From Arenibacter algicola (GTDB lineage: Bacteria > Bacteroidota > Bacteroidia > Flavobacteriales > Flavobacteriaceae), in NCBI RefSeq assembly GCF_018860365.1, contig NZ_JAHKPO010000024.1, positions 186,001-250,000 of the forward strand: a stretch of 64,000 bases of DNA, given 5' to 3'. A program made the position numbers and the translations under genes. Positions 9,540 to 18,109 of the stretch are shown here, in pieces; within the stretch, counting starts at the first letter, position 1; every line of letters starts with the position of its first letter. Under the pieces are notes generated by a model that saw only the letters and a list, made by a program, of their open reading frames with translations, made no database searches and was not told where the DNA came from.

Positions 9540-10418
9540 ATGAGCACATCATTCGAACGTTTTCAAAAAAGAAAACTGATTTCTTCCTATTTCTCAGTAG
9601 TCCTAAGTATTGGCCTAGTCCTTTTTCTATTGGGGATTTTGGGACTTTTAGTATTGAATACTAAAAAGTTGGCAGACCATTTTAAGGAGCAGATTACCAT
9701 ATCGGTATTTCTTAAGGACAATGCCAAAGAGGTGGAGGTTGATCAATTGCAAAAAAGTTTGGCCATGGCCGAATATACCAAAAAGGCCACCTATGTTTCC
9801 AAAGAACAGGCAGCAGAACAACATAGTGAGGAAATTGGAGAGAATTTTTTGGATTTCTTGGGATATAATCCCCTTAAGAATTCCATAGACGTGCAACTTA
9901 AGGCCGATTATGTTTCTACAGAGAAGATTGCTGAAATAGCAGAGGAAATTTCAAGTCGGGACTATATTGAAGAAGTGAGCTACGACAAACCCTTGATTAC
10001 ACTTTTAAACGATAACGTAAAAAAAATAAGTTTCTGGATTCTGGTCGCGAGTGGTATTTTCACCTTTATCGCTGTGCTTTTGATAAATAGTTCCATCCGA
10101 CTATCCATTTACTCCAAGCGCTTTATTATAAAAACCATGCAGATGGTTGGAGCCACTAAAACTTTTATCCGCAGACCCTTTATTTGGACCAACATTAAAT
10201 TGGGGGTCCTTGGAGCGGTTATAGCCTTAATTGCTCTAGGCTTTGTAATATACTATGTAAATATAAATTTTCCGGAACTCAACCTTTTTCAGGACCCTAC
10301 AATTCTCATATTTCTTTTTGCAAGTGTCTTCTTTTTAGGGGTCTTGATTTCCTTTATAAGTACATTTTTTGCAACACAACGTTTCTTAAACCTTAGAACA
10401 GACGATTTATATTATTAA
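9540..10418 (+). CDS. ftsX: cell division protein FtsX
   Basis: A 292-residue inner-membrane protein of the FtsX/permease family. TM1 is at about 15-37, followed by a periplasmic domain (about 40-165). Three C-terminal helices come next (about 168-190, 215-240 and 255-280). FtsX with the ATPase FtsE couples division to peptidoglycan hydrolase activation; no ftsE lies here, which is common in Bacteroidota where the two are split. It heads a conserved run ftsX, DUF3098, uppP, truB with gaps of only a few bases, so the genes are probably cotranscribed. Confidence 0.9.
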   Translation: MSTSFERFQKRKLISSYFSVVLSIGLVLFLLGILGLLVLNTKKLADHFKEQITISVFLKDNAKEVEVDQLQKSLAMAEYTKKATYVSKEQAAEQHSEEIGENFLDFLGYNPLKNSIDVQLKADYVSTEKIAEIAEEISSRDYIEEVSYDKPLITLLNDNVKKISFWILVASGIFTFIAVLLINSSIRLSIYSKRFIIKTMQMVGATKTFIRRPFIWTNIKLGVLGAVIALIALGFVIYYVNINFPELNLFQDPTILIFLFASVFFLGVLISFISTFFATQRFLNLRTDDLYY

Positions 10419-10427
10419 CTTTGCGGC

Positions 10428-10694
10428 ATGAGTAAAAAACAAAACAATAATCAACCACAAAAGCCTAGACAGGAATTTATTTTTCAGAAAAAAAATTACC
10501 TTTTTATGTTTGTTGGTTTGGCCTTAATAAGCCTAGGATTTATCCTTATGAGCGGTGGAGGAAGTGACGATCCCAATGTCTTTAATCCTGAAATTTATAA
10601 TTTCAGAAGAATACGCTTGGCCCCAACATTGGTATTGATTGGCCTTGGGATAGAAGTTTACGCCATTCTGTTGAATCCGCATAAGAAGAAATAA
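10428..10694 (+). CDS. DUF3098 membrane protein
   Basis: An 88-residue protein with two hydrophobic helices (about 24-43 and 63-82) separated by a loop containing MSGGGSDDPNVFNPEIYNFR, characteristic of DUF3098. The family is restricted to Bacteroidota and of unknown function. Its constant place between ftsX and uppP suggests a role in envelope growth. It starts 9 bases after the ftsX stop. A TAACTTTG box (10416-10423) overlaps the ftsX stop and could be an internal promoter giving an almost leaderless message. Confidence 0.85.
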   Translation: MSKKQNNNQPQKPRQEFIFQKKNYLFMFVGLALISLGFILMSGGGSDDPNVFNPEIYNFRRIRLAPTLVLIGLGIEVYAILLNPHKKK

Positions 10695-10697
10695 ATT

Positions 10698-11483
10698 TTG
10701 GACATATTTGAGGCTATTATTCTTGCCATTATTGAAGGTATAACCGAGTATTTACCGGTTTCTTCAACTGGACACATGATTATTACATCTTCCTTTTTTG
10801 GTATTGCCCAGGAAGATTTCACCAAATTGTTTACTATCGTCATACAATTAGGTACCATCCTTTCGGTCGTGGTACTATACTTTAAGCGATTCTTCCAAAG
10901 TATCGATTTTTATTATAAACTTTTGGTCGCTTTTATTCCAGCGGTGGTCTTTGGCCTACTTTTAAGTGATTTCATAGACGCCTTACTGGAAAGTCCGCTG
11001 GTAGTTGCCATTTCCTTGGTTATAGGAGGATTCATTCTATTAAAGGTGGATGACTGGTTCGGAAATTCAGAAAACACCGATATTTCCTATGCTACAGCGT
11101 TCAAGATTGGACTCTTCCAGTGTTTGGCAATGATTCCTGGAGTATCTAGAAGCGGTGCCAGTATTGTTGGAGGTATGACCCAGAAATTATCCAGGACAGC
11201 GGCGGCAGAATTTTCATTCTTTCTGGCCTTGCCTACCATGCTCGGGGCTACCCTTAAAAAGAGTTATGATTATTACAATGCCGGATTTACCCTTACCTCC
11301 GAACAAATAAATTTATTGATTATAGGTAACGTAGTTGGTTTTGTAGTGGCCCTTTTCGCAATTAAGACCTTTATTGGATATTTAAGCAAACACGGTTTTA
11401 AGGTTTTTGGCTACTACAGAATAGTAGTAGGTTTCGCAATCATTATCATACATTATTTTATAAGTCCGCTAACGGTAATCTAA
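10698..11483 (+). CDS. uppP: undecaprenyl-diphosphate phosphatase (TTG start)
   Basis: A 261-residue membrane phosphatase that recycles undecaprenyl pyrophosphate to the monophosphate lipid carrier used for peptidoglycan and other surface polymers. The signature [14 protein letters not shown] covers residues 13-26, and [10 protein letters not shown] marks the second motif. About eight membrane helices are visible. The start is a TTG codon at 10698, because the family's N-terminus (MDIFEAI) begins exactly there and no ATG is available. Its stop overlaps the truB start (TAATG), so translation of the two is probably coupled. Confidence 0.95.
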   Translation: MDIFEAIILAIIEGITEYLPVSSTGHMIITSSFFGIAQEDFTKLFTIVIQLGTILSVVVLYFKRFFQSIDFYYKLLVAFIPAVVFGLLLSDFIDALLESPLVVAISLVIGGFILLKVDDWFGNSENTDISYATAFKIGLFQCLAMIPGVSRSGASIVGGMTQKLSRTAAAEFSFFLALPTMLGATLKKSYDYYNAGFTLTSEQINLLIIGNVVGFVVALFAIKTFIGYLSKHGFKVFGYYRIVVGFAIIIIHYFISPLTVI

Positions 11484-12178
11484 TGACAAAGGAAGACTTT
11501 TTAGACGGACAGGTTTTACTAATAGACAAACCGCTTGGTTGGTCATCCTTTCAGGCAGTTAATTCCTTAAAATGGAAAATTAGAAAGAAATTTCAACTAA
11601 AAAAAATCAAGATAGGCCACGCCGGGACCCTTGACCCGCTGGCGACAGGATTATTACTTATCTGTACAGGAAAAGCCACCAAAACCATAAACGAACTACA
11701 GGGTCAAGAAAAAGAATACACGGGCACTATAACCCTAGGTGGCACAACCCCTTCCTATGATCTGGAAACGGAAATAAACGAAAACTTCCCCACAGATCAT
11801 ATTACCAATGAACTGATACACAGTACCACTGCCCAATTTATTGGAGATATAGAACAAATTCCACCAGTTTTCTCAGCTCTAAAAAAAGATGGCAAAAGAC
11901 TTTATGAATACGCAAGGGAAGGCAAGGAAGTAGAGATTAAAAAAAGAGGGGTCACTATCACAGAATTTGAAATTACCTCTATAGAACTGCCAATGGTCCA
12001 CTTTAGGGTGGTCTGCAGCAAAGGCACCTATATTAGGTCTTTGGCCCATGATTTTGGAAAAGCGCTGCAATCCGGCGCGCATTTATCCTCGTTGAAAAGA
12101 ACCAAAATAGGTGATTACAACGTAAATAAGGCCATAACCCCCGAGGAATTTGGTAACTTACTGCAAATCGACAGTTAA
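11483..12178 (+). CDS. truB: tRNA pseudouridine-55 synthase
   Basis: A 231-residue TruB, which isomerises U55 of tRNAs to pseudouridine. The catalytic aspartate is D51 in GHAGTLDPLATGLL. The motifs PVFSALKKDGKRLYEYAR and GTYIRSLAHDFG are also typical. The protein lacks a C-terminal PUA-type extension, as in other short Bacteroidota versions. The ATG overlaps the uppP stop. It is part of the ftsX-uppP run. Confidence 0.95.
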   Translation: MTKEDFLDGQVLLIDKPLGWSSFQAVNSLKWKIRKKFQLKKIKIGHAGTLDPLATGLLLICTGKATKTINELQGQEKEYTGTITLGGTTPSYDLETEINENFPTDHITNELIHSTTAQFIGDIEQIPPVFSALKKDGKRLYEYAREGKEVEIKKRGVTITEFEITSIELPMVHFRVVCSKGTYIRSLAHDFGKALQSGAHLSSLKRTKIGDYNVNKAITPEEFGNLLQIDS

Positions 12179-12255
12179 ACTTCGATAATAAAAGTGGTAA
12201 CCTAACCGTTCGTCGATAATTTGAAATATTTTTGATAAAACGTGGTTATATCACT

Positions 12256-12993
12256 ATGAATTTAAACCGTAAACAGCTTTCTTTCTTAATAACATTCTTT
12301 TCCATGGCCTTGGTGGTGCTAGGTTTATACAACATCCACCTTGGGCAGGAAGAAAAGGAAGAGTATGTTATTGAATTAAGTTTGTTGGAAGAGGAGGATT
12401 TGGAAAAGCAAATCGAGGAAGAATTAAAAGAAATGGAGGAAATGGCCAAGGCCGATCCCGTTAAAAGTCATATGGCCTATAATGAGGCCAATAAACCAAG
12501 TTTTGGCAATCCTGAGCCACTCAAAACATTAGAGGAAATTTTGGAAGAACAGGAGCTGTCCTCCGATAGTGACGACCCCACGGACTATCTTAGCTCCGAC
12601 TCCGAATACGCCGCAAGAGTAAAAGAATTGGCAAAGAGAAGAAGGGAAAAACAAGAACTATTGGGAGAAAAGGAAGCTAGTAAAGAAGTAATGACCAACA
12701 ATTTGGCCAAAAGAAGGACTTCTATCTCCTACTCCTTGGTAGACAGAAGGCATACCAGCCTTCCCATACCCATTTATACCTGCATAGAAGGGGGCAAAGT
12801 GGTCATTAACATTAAGGTTGACCCCTTAGGAAAGGTCATAGAGGCCGATGTTAACAAAAAAAGTTCCAGCACCCTCAATGGTTGTCTAGTGGATAACGCT
12901 ATTGAATATGCCTTAAAATCCAAATTCAATACCGGAGAAAAGGCTGAACAAATGGGCACCATTACCTATCTATTCCAAGAAAAGCAAAGATAA
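12256..12993 (+). CDS. TonB-like protein with coiled acidic linker
   Basis: A 245-residue inner-membrane-anchored protein. One N-terminal helix (about 7-26) is followed by a long highly charged, Glu/Lys-rich linker (30-155). The C-terminal domain (about 165-245, with GGKVVINIKVDPLGKV) resembles the TonB C-terminal domain. TonB transmits proton-motive energy to outer-membrane receptors; the linker here is acidic rather than proline-rich, so a direct TonB role is uncertain. The ATG at 12256 is preferred over a TTG at 12232. It follows truB by 77 bases. Its last 24 bases overlap the convergent thioredoxin-like gene. Confidence 0.7.
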   Translation: MNLNRKQLSFLITFFSMALVVLGLYNIHLGQEEKEEYVIELSLLEEEDLEKQIEEELKEMEEMAKADPVKSHMAYNEANKPSFGNPEPLKTLEEILEEQELSSDSDDPTDYLSSDSEYAARVKELAKRRREKQELLGEKEASKEVMTNNLAKRRTSISYSLVDRRHTSLPIPIYTCIEGGKVVINIKVDPLGKVIEADVNKKSSSTLNGCLVDNAIEYALKSKFNTGEKAEQMGTITYLFQEKQR

Positions 12994-13593
12994 TAGGTCT
13001 GCCACCGTATTTTGTCCCTTATCTTTATTATACCAGAGTTGTAGATCCTGTTTAAATTCTGGCGTCAACTTCCCATATTTGCTTTTGTAATCCTGCACCA
13101 TTTTGGCAGCAATAGAGGGCCGGGAACCCCATTCCCCAATTACCTTGCCCGTAGTATCATCAATGGAAATCAGCTTAGGAATAGCCATAGCCCCATTGGA
13201 CAAAAACTGCTCCATCAACTCTAAGTTTTCATCTCTCAATACAAGTCTTAAGGAAATATTCTCATTTAAATCCGCAATCTTATTCATTACAGGAAGCGTT
13301 TGGGCGGCATCGCCACACCAACTTTCAGTAAGCACCAACCAGGTAGTTTTTTTATCCACTCCCTTAATTTTGGCTTCGGAATCAGCATCGATCTTAATAG
13401 TCTTGTCCAAACGTTTCATCCTCTGATCGTTCAGACGTGTATAATCACTCAATTCCTGACTTTCTATTGATCCCGTGGATTTTCCCTCTAAAGCCAAATT
13501 GGAAACCATTAACCTGTAATCCACATAACCCATAGACGACTTTAAACCATCCCGTACCAATTCCTGTTTAGTATTCTGTACTGCTTGTTCCAT
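12970..13593 (-). CDS. thioredoxin family protein with single-cysteine WCGDA motif
   Basis: A 207-residue cytosolic protein with a thioredoxin-like fold. The active-site position reads ESWCGDA (about 111-117), with one cysteine instead of CxxC, and the cis-proline segment is MAIPKLISID. This matches the Bacteroidota thioredoxin_9-type family. Lack of the resolving cysteine argues against classical dithiol reductase activity. There is no signal peptide. It overlaps the convergent TonB-like gene by 24 bases at the 3' ends. Confidence 0.8.
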   Translation of the reverse strand: MEQAVQNTKQELVRDGLKSSMGYVDYRLMVSNLALEGKSTGSIESQELSDYTRLNDQRMKRLDKTIKIDADSEAKIKGVDKKTTWLVLTESWCGDAAQTLPVMNKIADLNENISLRLVLRDENLELMEQFLSNGAMAIPKLISIDDTTGKVIGEWGSRPSIAAKMVQDYKSKYGKLTPEFKQDLQLWYNKDKGQNTVADLLSLLFLE

Positions 13594-13616
13594 AAAAATG
13601 TACTACTATTTACACC

Positions 13617-13624
13617 CAAAATTA
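13617..13624 (-). promoter_or_regulatory. -7 box of thioredoxin-like gene
   Basis: Minus-strand TAATTTTG matches TAnnTTTG and lies 24 bases before the ATG at 13593. Confidence 0.45.
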
Positions 13625-13712
13625 GTCCTTCTTAATCCAACAATGGGTAACAATAGTTACATTGGTAGCAATACTTCCACAATACTTACATATCTGTTAA
13701 ACAATTGGAGTT

Positions 13713-14648
13713 TTAATGGTTCAGGGCCCGCTTTTTAATCATGCCCCCTTTAGTGTCATTTATGCTGTTCATTACAACAAAGGCATTGGGGTCTATTTTT
13801 TCCAGTTCAGTATTTAATTTACTAATCTCCAATCTGGTAATTACCGCATAAATAATGTCGTACTCATTATGTACGCCGCTTTTTCCATATCCGCCATGAC
13901 CCTTATAAATGGTAAGGCCTCTACCTAATTTTTCCGTAATCATAAGTCTGATCTCCTCACTTCGGGCAGATATAATGGTAACCCCAGTGTACTCCTCGAT
14001 CCCATCCACCACAAAATCCAAAGTTTTCGAAGCCGATAAATAGGTCAACATTGAATAAAGTGCGGTTTCCAAAGAAAGGAAGTAGGCCGCTGCCAAGAAT
14101 ATTATTATGTTTATCACTATAATATTATCCCCAATTTTGGTCCTTAATTTCCTGCTCAGATAAATGGCGAGAACCTCGGTGCCATCCAAGACACCACCTC
14201 CCCTAATGGAAAGACCAATTCCGGCACCTAGGAAGAAACCTCCAAAAACGGCTACCAGGAGTTTGTCCTCTGTTACTTCAGGAAAGTGTACCGTGGCCAA
14301 AACTATGGCCAAGCCAATAATTGCCAAAGAGGCCTTGATGGCAAATTGTTTGCCTATCACTTTATAACCAAGAAATATAAATGGAATATTAACAAGAATA
14401 ATCAATATATATAAGGGCATAGACGAGATTTCCGAGATCAAGAGTGAGATTCCCGTTGCCCCACCATCAATAAAGCTGTTGGGCAATAGAAAACTCTCCA
14501 GACCAAAGGCAGCAGAAAAAATTCCCGCTATTATAAACAGGGCATCATGTATGTCAGCAAAAATCCCAACCCTAAACCTCCGGGATTTTTTCCAATAGGA
14601 ATAGAGGTTGGAACTAAAGTCATGATTCTTTTTCTTTTTATCGGGCAT
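13713..14648 (-). CDS. YitT family membrane protein
   Basis: A 311-residue membrane protein with about five or six helices in residues 28-200, containing the glycine-rich segment GIGLSIRGGGVLDG. A C-terminal cytoplasmic DUF2179 domain (about 220-305) contains GRGLTIYKGHGGYG. This domain order defines the YitT/DUF161 family, whose transport or sensing role is not established. It is a single minus-strand gene, divergent from the arsenosugar-type operon 242 bases away. Confidence 0.85.
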   Translation of the reverse strand: MPDKKKKNHDFSSNLYSYWKKSRRFRVGIFADIHDALFIIAGIFSAAFGLESFLLPNSFIDGGATGISLLISEISSMPLYILIILVNIPFIFLGYKVIGKQFAIKASLAIIGLAIVLATVHFPEVTEDKLLVAVFGGFFLGAGIGLSIRGGGVLDGTEVLAIYLSRKLRTKIGDNIIVINIIIFLAAAYFLSLETALYSMLTYLSASKTLDFVVDGIEEYTGVTIISARSEEIRLMITEKLGRGLTIYKGHGGYGKSGVHNEYDIIYAVITRLEISKLNTELEKIDPNAFVVMNSINDTKGGMIKKRALNH

Positions 14649-14871
14649 ATAATAATATTAAAATGAGCTTTATCAATAGCAAAGGCAGATTATCAAGGTG
14701 ATTGCCAAAAAAATATCTTCAAAGATTAAAAGAAAACAAATTGCGCAATTACGGAACCGTGAAATTAAAAAATCAAATTTTAATAATGGAGATCCCTTCG
14801 GTCTTAAATAAAATTAATTTGCAGCCATTGGTTGTCCCATCAGGTTATATTACCAATATACTATCTTTGCC

Positions 14872-14879
14872 CTACGATG
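14872..14879 (+). promoter_or_regulatory. promoter -7 box of the arsenosugar-type operon
   Basis: TATCTTTG is a perfect TAnnTTTG match ending 11 bases before the ATG at 14891, so the leader is very short. It also supports 14891 rather than the longer frame from 14702 as the start. Confidence 0.55.
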
Positions 14880-14890
14880 TACATCTTCCT

Positions 14891-15403
14891 ATGAAATATC
14901 TGTTCCATATAATCATAAGCCTTTTTTGCCTTTACGGACTGCACGGTCAAAGTAAGATAGACAAGGCATTAAGGAACTTCAACAACAACAGTGTGCCTTA
15001 TATAAAGGTGGACGAATTAACGCAGAATAACGAGTTCTTACTCCTTGATACCAGGAAAAAGGAGGAATTTGAGGTGAGTCATCTTAAAAATGCCGTATGG
15101 GTCGGTGACAAAGAATTTGATATAGATATGGTTTCCGACAGCATTCCCGATAAAAACACCCCCATTGTTGTCTATTGTTCCATTGGGGTGCGTTCTGAAG
15201 ATGTGGGAGAAAAGCTTTTAAAAAAGGGCTATATGGAGGTTTACAATTTATACGGGGGTATTTTTGAATGGAAAAACAAGGATTTTCCAGTATATGATTC
15301 CATTGGACAAGAAACGGATAGGGTGCATGCCTATAACAAGCACTGGGGTAAAATGTTGAACAATGCCACTAAAGTATATGGACAAAGAAAACACAACAAC
15401 TAA
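14891..15403 (+). CDS. secreted rhodanese-like protein
   Basis: A 170-residue exported rhodanese domain protein. A signal peptide covers about 1-20 (MKYLFHIIISLFCLYGLHGQ), so it works in the periplasm. The active-site loop is YCSIGVR with catalytic C96, and DTRKKEEFEVSHL is the usual N-terminal rhodanese signature. Rhodaneses move sulfane sulfur or act as arsenate reductase-like thiol enzymes. The frame stays open upstream to 14702, but the signal peptide and promoter box favour 14891. It opens an operon with arsenosugar biosynthesis genes; the role there is unproven. Confidence 0.85.
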   Translation: MKYLFHIIISLFCLYGLHGQSKIDKALRNFNNNSVPYIKVDELTQNNEFLLLDTRKKEEFEVSHLKNAVWVGDKEFDIDMVSDSIPDKNTPIVVYCSIGVRSEDVGEKLLKKGYMEVYNLYGGIFEWKNKDFPVYDSIGQETDRVHAYNKHWGKMLNNATKVYGQRKHNN

Positions 15404-15567
15404 ATACTTACTTTGCCAAAAGGCATAAAGCTGCCTTAATGGGCGGGACAAACAGATGGCGTCTTATCAAAATCTCAATTTCCAGCCTGCAATTCAGTAA
15501 TGAATACAAAGCTATAACGACCATTAAGACCAAGTCCAATAAATTAAAAAGATATTCAACAGTCAAT

Positions 15568-16179
15568 ATGAACCACCCCAAAGACCTACTTATCATATTT
15601 ACACGTAACCCGGAACTTGGCAAATGCAAAACGAGGTTGGCAGCAACTGTGGGCGACGAGAGTGCCCTTAACATATATAAATTTTTACTTGACCATACCA
15701 AGAATATTACAAAGGGTCTAAAAATTGGGAAGTGGGTGTACTATTCCGATGATATTTGGGAAAATGATATTTGGGATAAATCCGTTTATGAAAAAAAAGT
15801 GCAATCCGGTAATGATTTAGGTGAGCGCATGTCCAATGCCTTTATTGACGGATTTAATGCAGGCCATGAAAAAATTATTATTATTGGCAGTGACATGTAC
15901 GATTTAAACGAAAATGATTTGTTGGAAGCTTTTCAAATCTTGGATCATCATGATTACGTAATAGGTCCGGCCATTGATGGCGGCTATTATTTGCTGGGGA
16001 TGAAAGTCTTGAACCCCGCTCTTTTTAAAAATAAAACTTGGGGTACTGACACTGTATTGGAGGATACCATACAGGATTTAAAAGGTAAAAACTACGACCT
16101 GTTGGCTCCTAAAAATGATATTGACTATTTTGAAGATATCAAGGATATTGAAATCTTCCGAACCTTTTTAAAAAATTGA
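15568..16179 (+). CDS. TIGR04282 family arsenosugar-associated glycosyltransferase
   Basis: A 203-residue cytosolic protein of the TIGR04282/DUF2064 family, a GT-A-like nucleotidyl- or glycosyltransferase fold. Visible motifs are IIFTRNPELGKCKTRLA at the N-terminus, GSDMYDL (the DxD-like site) and GPAIDGGYYLLGM. Such proteins are named for their repeated place in arsenosugar biosynthesis clusters. The ATG at 15568 gives the family N-terminus; the frame extends upstream to 15439 without similarity. It ends 6 bases before the phosphorylase gene. Function in arsenosugar formation is by association only. Confidence 0.85.
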   Translation: MNHPKDLLIIFTRNPELGKCKTRLAATVGDESALNIYKFLLDHTKNITKGLKIGKWVYYSDDIWENDIWDKSVYEKKVQSGNDLGERMSNAFIDGFNAGHEKIIIIGSDMYDLNENDLLEAFQILDHHDYVIGPAIDGGYYLLGMKVLNPALFKNKTWGTDTVLEDTIQDLKGKNYDLLAPKNDIDYFEDIKDIEIFRTFLKN

Positions 16180-16185
16180 AATTAT

Positions 16186-17001
16186 ATGACAGGTAAATTA
16201 CTGAAGGAATCTACTGATTATCTAATAGGAAAGGGCTTTGAAGCCCCTGAAATTGGCATTGTACTAGGAACAGGTTTGGGCAAACTGGCAGATGAAATTG
16301 AAAATCCGATAGAGGCACATTACAATCATATTCCCTATTTTCCTTTGGCTACCGTAGAATTCCACTCCGGTAAATTGATCTATGGAGTCTTGGAAGGCAA
16401 AAAAGTAGTCGTCATGCAGGGCAGGTTTCACTTTTACGAAGGATATGATCTTTTGGACGTTACCTACCCTATTCGGGTAATGCAAATGCTTGGAATAAAA
16501 AAACTATTTATCTCCAATGCTGCAGGGGCCATTAACCCCGATTTTAAAAAAGGTGACCTCATGCTTATCGAGGACCATATTAACCTTCAAGGCGGGTCTC
16601 CCCTAGCATTTAAAAACGTTAGTGAATTTGGAGATCGCTTTACTGATATGAGCGAACCATATGACATTCCAATGCGCAAAAGTTTGGAAAAAATAGCCAA
16701 AAAGGAAAACATTACCCTTCAGAAGGGGGTTTACGCCTCCGTGGTAGGGCCACAACTGGAAACCAAGGCGGAATACCGAATGCTGAAAATTATCGGTGCC
16801 GATGCAGTAGGAATGAGCACCGTGCCAGAGGTAATCGTTGCCAATCACCTGAAATTGCCGGTAGTGGCCGTATCTGTACTAACGGACGAATGCGACCCTG
16901 ACAATCTAAAACCCGTCAACATTTCCGAAATAATTGCAATTGCAGGGAAAACGGAACCAAAAATGATAAAATTATTTAGGGAATTGATCAAGGGAATATA
17001 A
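16186..17001 (+). CDS. punA: purine nucleoside phosphorylase
   Basis: A 271-residue trimeric-type purine nucleoside phosphorylase, cleaving the glycosidic bond of purine nucleosides with phosphate. Motifs seen: GTGLGKL (28-34), QGRFHFYEGY (78-87), VVGPQLETKAEYRM and GMSTVPEVIVANH. At the purine-selecting position usually held by Asn in 6-oxopurine enzymes this protein has T233-D234 (VLTDEC), which might allow adenine-type bases. It lies within the arsenosugar-type operon, 6 bases after TIGR04282. There it could release adenine from an adenosyl-arsenical intermediate; that role is inference, and general purine salvage is the alternative. Confidence 0.92.
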   Translation: MTGKLLKESTDYLIGKGFEAPEIGIVLGTGLGKLADEIENPIEAHYNHIPYFPLATVEFHSGKLIYGVLEGKKVVVMQGRFHFYEGYDLLDVTYPIRVMQMLGIKKLFISNAAGAINPDFKKGDLMLIEDHINLQGGSPLAFKNVSEFGDRFTDMSEPYDIPMRKSLEKIAKKENITLQKGVYASVVGPQLETKAEYRMLKIIGADAVGMSTVPEVIVANHLKLPVVAVSVLTDECDPDNLKPVNISEIIAIAGKTEPKMIKLFRELIKGI

Positions 17002-17009
17002 TTACTATT

Positions 17010-17043
17010 AGTGATTAGTGATTAGTGATTAGTGAGGAAAGGA
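17010..17043. repeat. short tandem repeat ATTAGTG with dispersed copy
   Basis: The heptamer ATTAGTG (or GTGATTA) is repeated about four times between the phosphorylase and arsM genes, ending ATTAGTGAGGAAAGGA. The same 16 bases occur once more at 9467-9482, upstream of ftsX. It looks like a small dispersed intergenic repeat. Confidence 0.6.
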
Positions 17044-17081
17044 TATTACAAACCCGATGACTAACTTTTAAGCATAAAGAC

Positions 17082-18047
17082 ATGAGTTATTTAGAAGCAA
17101 CAAATGAGTTATATAAGAATGCCGCATTGACCCCGGATGTTGGACTGTGCTGCACCACGAATCCTATTTGGCAGTTCCCTGGATTATCCGTCCCAAAAAT
17201 TATGCAGGAGATGAACTACGGTTGTGGAAGTACGGTTTCTGCCCAGGATTTGGTCAATAACCCAAAGGTGCTATATGTAGGTGTCGGGGGCGGAATGGAG
17301 CTATTGCAGTTTTCATATTTTTCCAGACAAACGGGCGGGGTAACCGGGGTTGATGTTGTGGATGAAATGCTGGAAGCCTCCAAAGAAAACTTTAAAATAG
17401 CGGAACAGGAAAACCCTTGGTTTAAGAGCGAGTTCGTAAACCTTGTGAAAGGGGATGCCCTACACCTACCCATTGAGGATGAAAGTATAGATGTTGCAGC
17501 ACAGAACTGCCTATTTAACATCTTTAAGACAGAAGACTTGAAGAAGGCCGTTTCGGAAATGTATCGTGTATTAAAACCCCATGGCCGATTGGTTATGAGC
17601 GACCCTACCTGCGAACAGCCTATGAACGAAACATTGCGTAACGATGATCGACTTAGAGCCCTTTGTTTAAGTGGCAGTATCCCAATTAAAGATTATGTGA
17701 AGGTTTTGACGGATGCAGGTTTTGGTACCATAGAAATTAGAGCTCGAAAATCCTACCGTGTTCTTTCTCCCAATCACTATCCGACAGATGATTTAATCTT
17801 TATTGAATCTATTGAAATTGCTGCCATCAAAGACCCTATGCCCAAGGACGGCCCTTGCATTTTTACTGGAAAAACAGCCATTTATTACGGTAATGAAGAA
17901 TATTTTGACGATAAAAACGGCCATGTTCTAATGCAGAACCAGCCATTGGCAGTTTGTGACAAAACAGCATCGGCACTACAAAAAAGTAATTCTGAAATTC
18001 ATATAAGCGATAGTACTTGGCATTATAATGGCGGAGGTTGCTGTTAA
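17082..18047 (+). CDS. arsM: arsenite methyltransferase of the arsenosugar type
   Basis: A 321-residue SAM-dependent methyltransferase of the arsenosugar-cluster ArsM group. The SAM loop is YVGVGGGMELL (66-75), and VLKPHGRLVMSD marks the core fold. Cysteines likely to bind As(III) are paired at C23-C24 (GLCC), at C48 (YGCGS), and as GGGCC at the very C-terminus. ArsM methylates arsenite to mono- and dimethyl arsenic, the first step toward dimethyl-arsenosugars. It sits 80 bases after the phosphorylase. Family call is good; I did not align it. Confidence 0.85.
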   Translation: MSYLEATNELYKNAALTPDVGLCCTTNPIWQFPGLSVPKIMQEMNYGCGSTVSAQDLVNNPKVLYVGVGGGMELLQFSYFSRQTGGVTGVDVVDEMLEASKENFKIAEQENPWFKSEFVNLVKGDALHLPIEDESIDVAAQNCLFNIFKTEDLKKAVSEMYRVLKPHGRLVMSDPTCEQPMNETLRNDDRLRALCLSGSIPIKDYVKVLTDAGFGTIEIRARKSYRVLSPNHYPTDDLIFIESIEIAAIKDPMPKDGPCIFTGKTAIYYGNEEYFDDKNGHVLMQNQPLAVCDKTASALQKSNSEIHISDSTWHYNGGGCC

Positions 18048-18109
18048 TAATCAATTCGATGTAAGGTTTAAGGAGTTGGCTACACTAATAAGAGGTAAAT
18101 AATATTACT

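Noticed and set aside
12970-12993. Convergent overlap of TonB-like and thioredoxin-like genes as a sign of antisense control
   Set aside because: A 24-base 3' overlap is ordinary in compact genomes; the same is true at 58112-58137 and 46813-46820.
14702-14890. 63-residue extension of the rhodanese gene
   Set aside because: A good signal peptide begins at 14891 and a TATCTTTG promoter box lies inside the extension.
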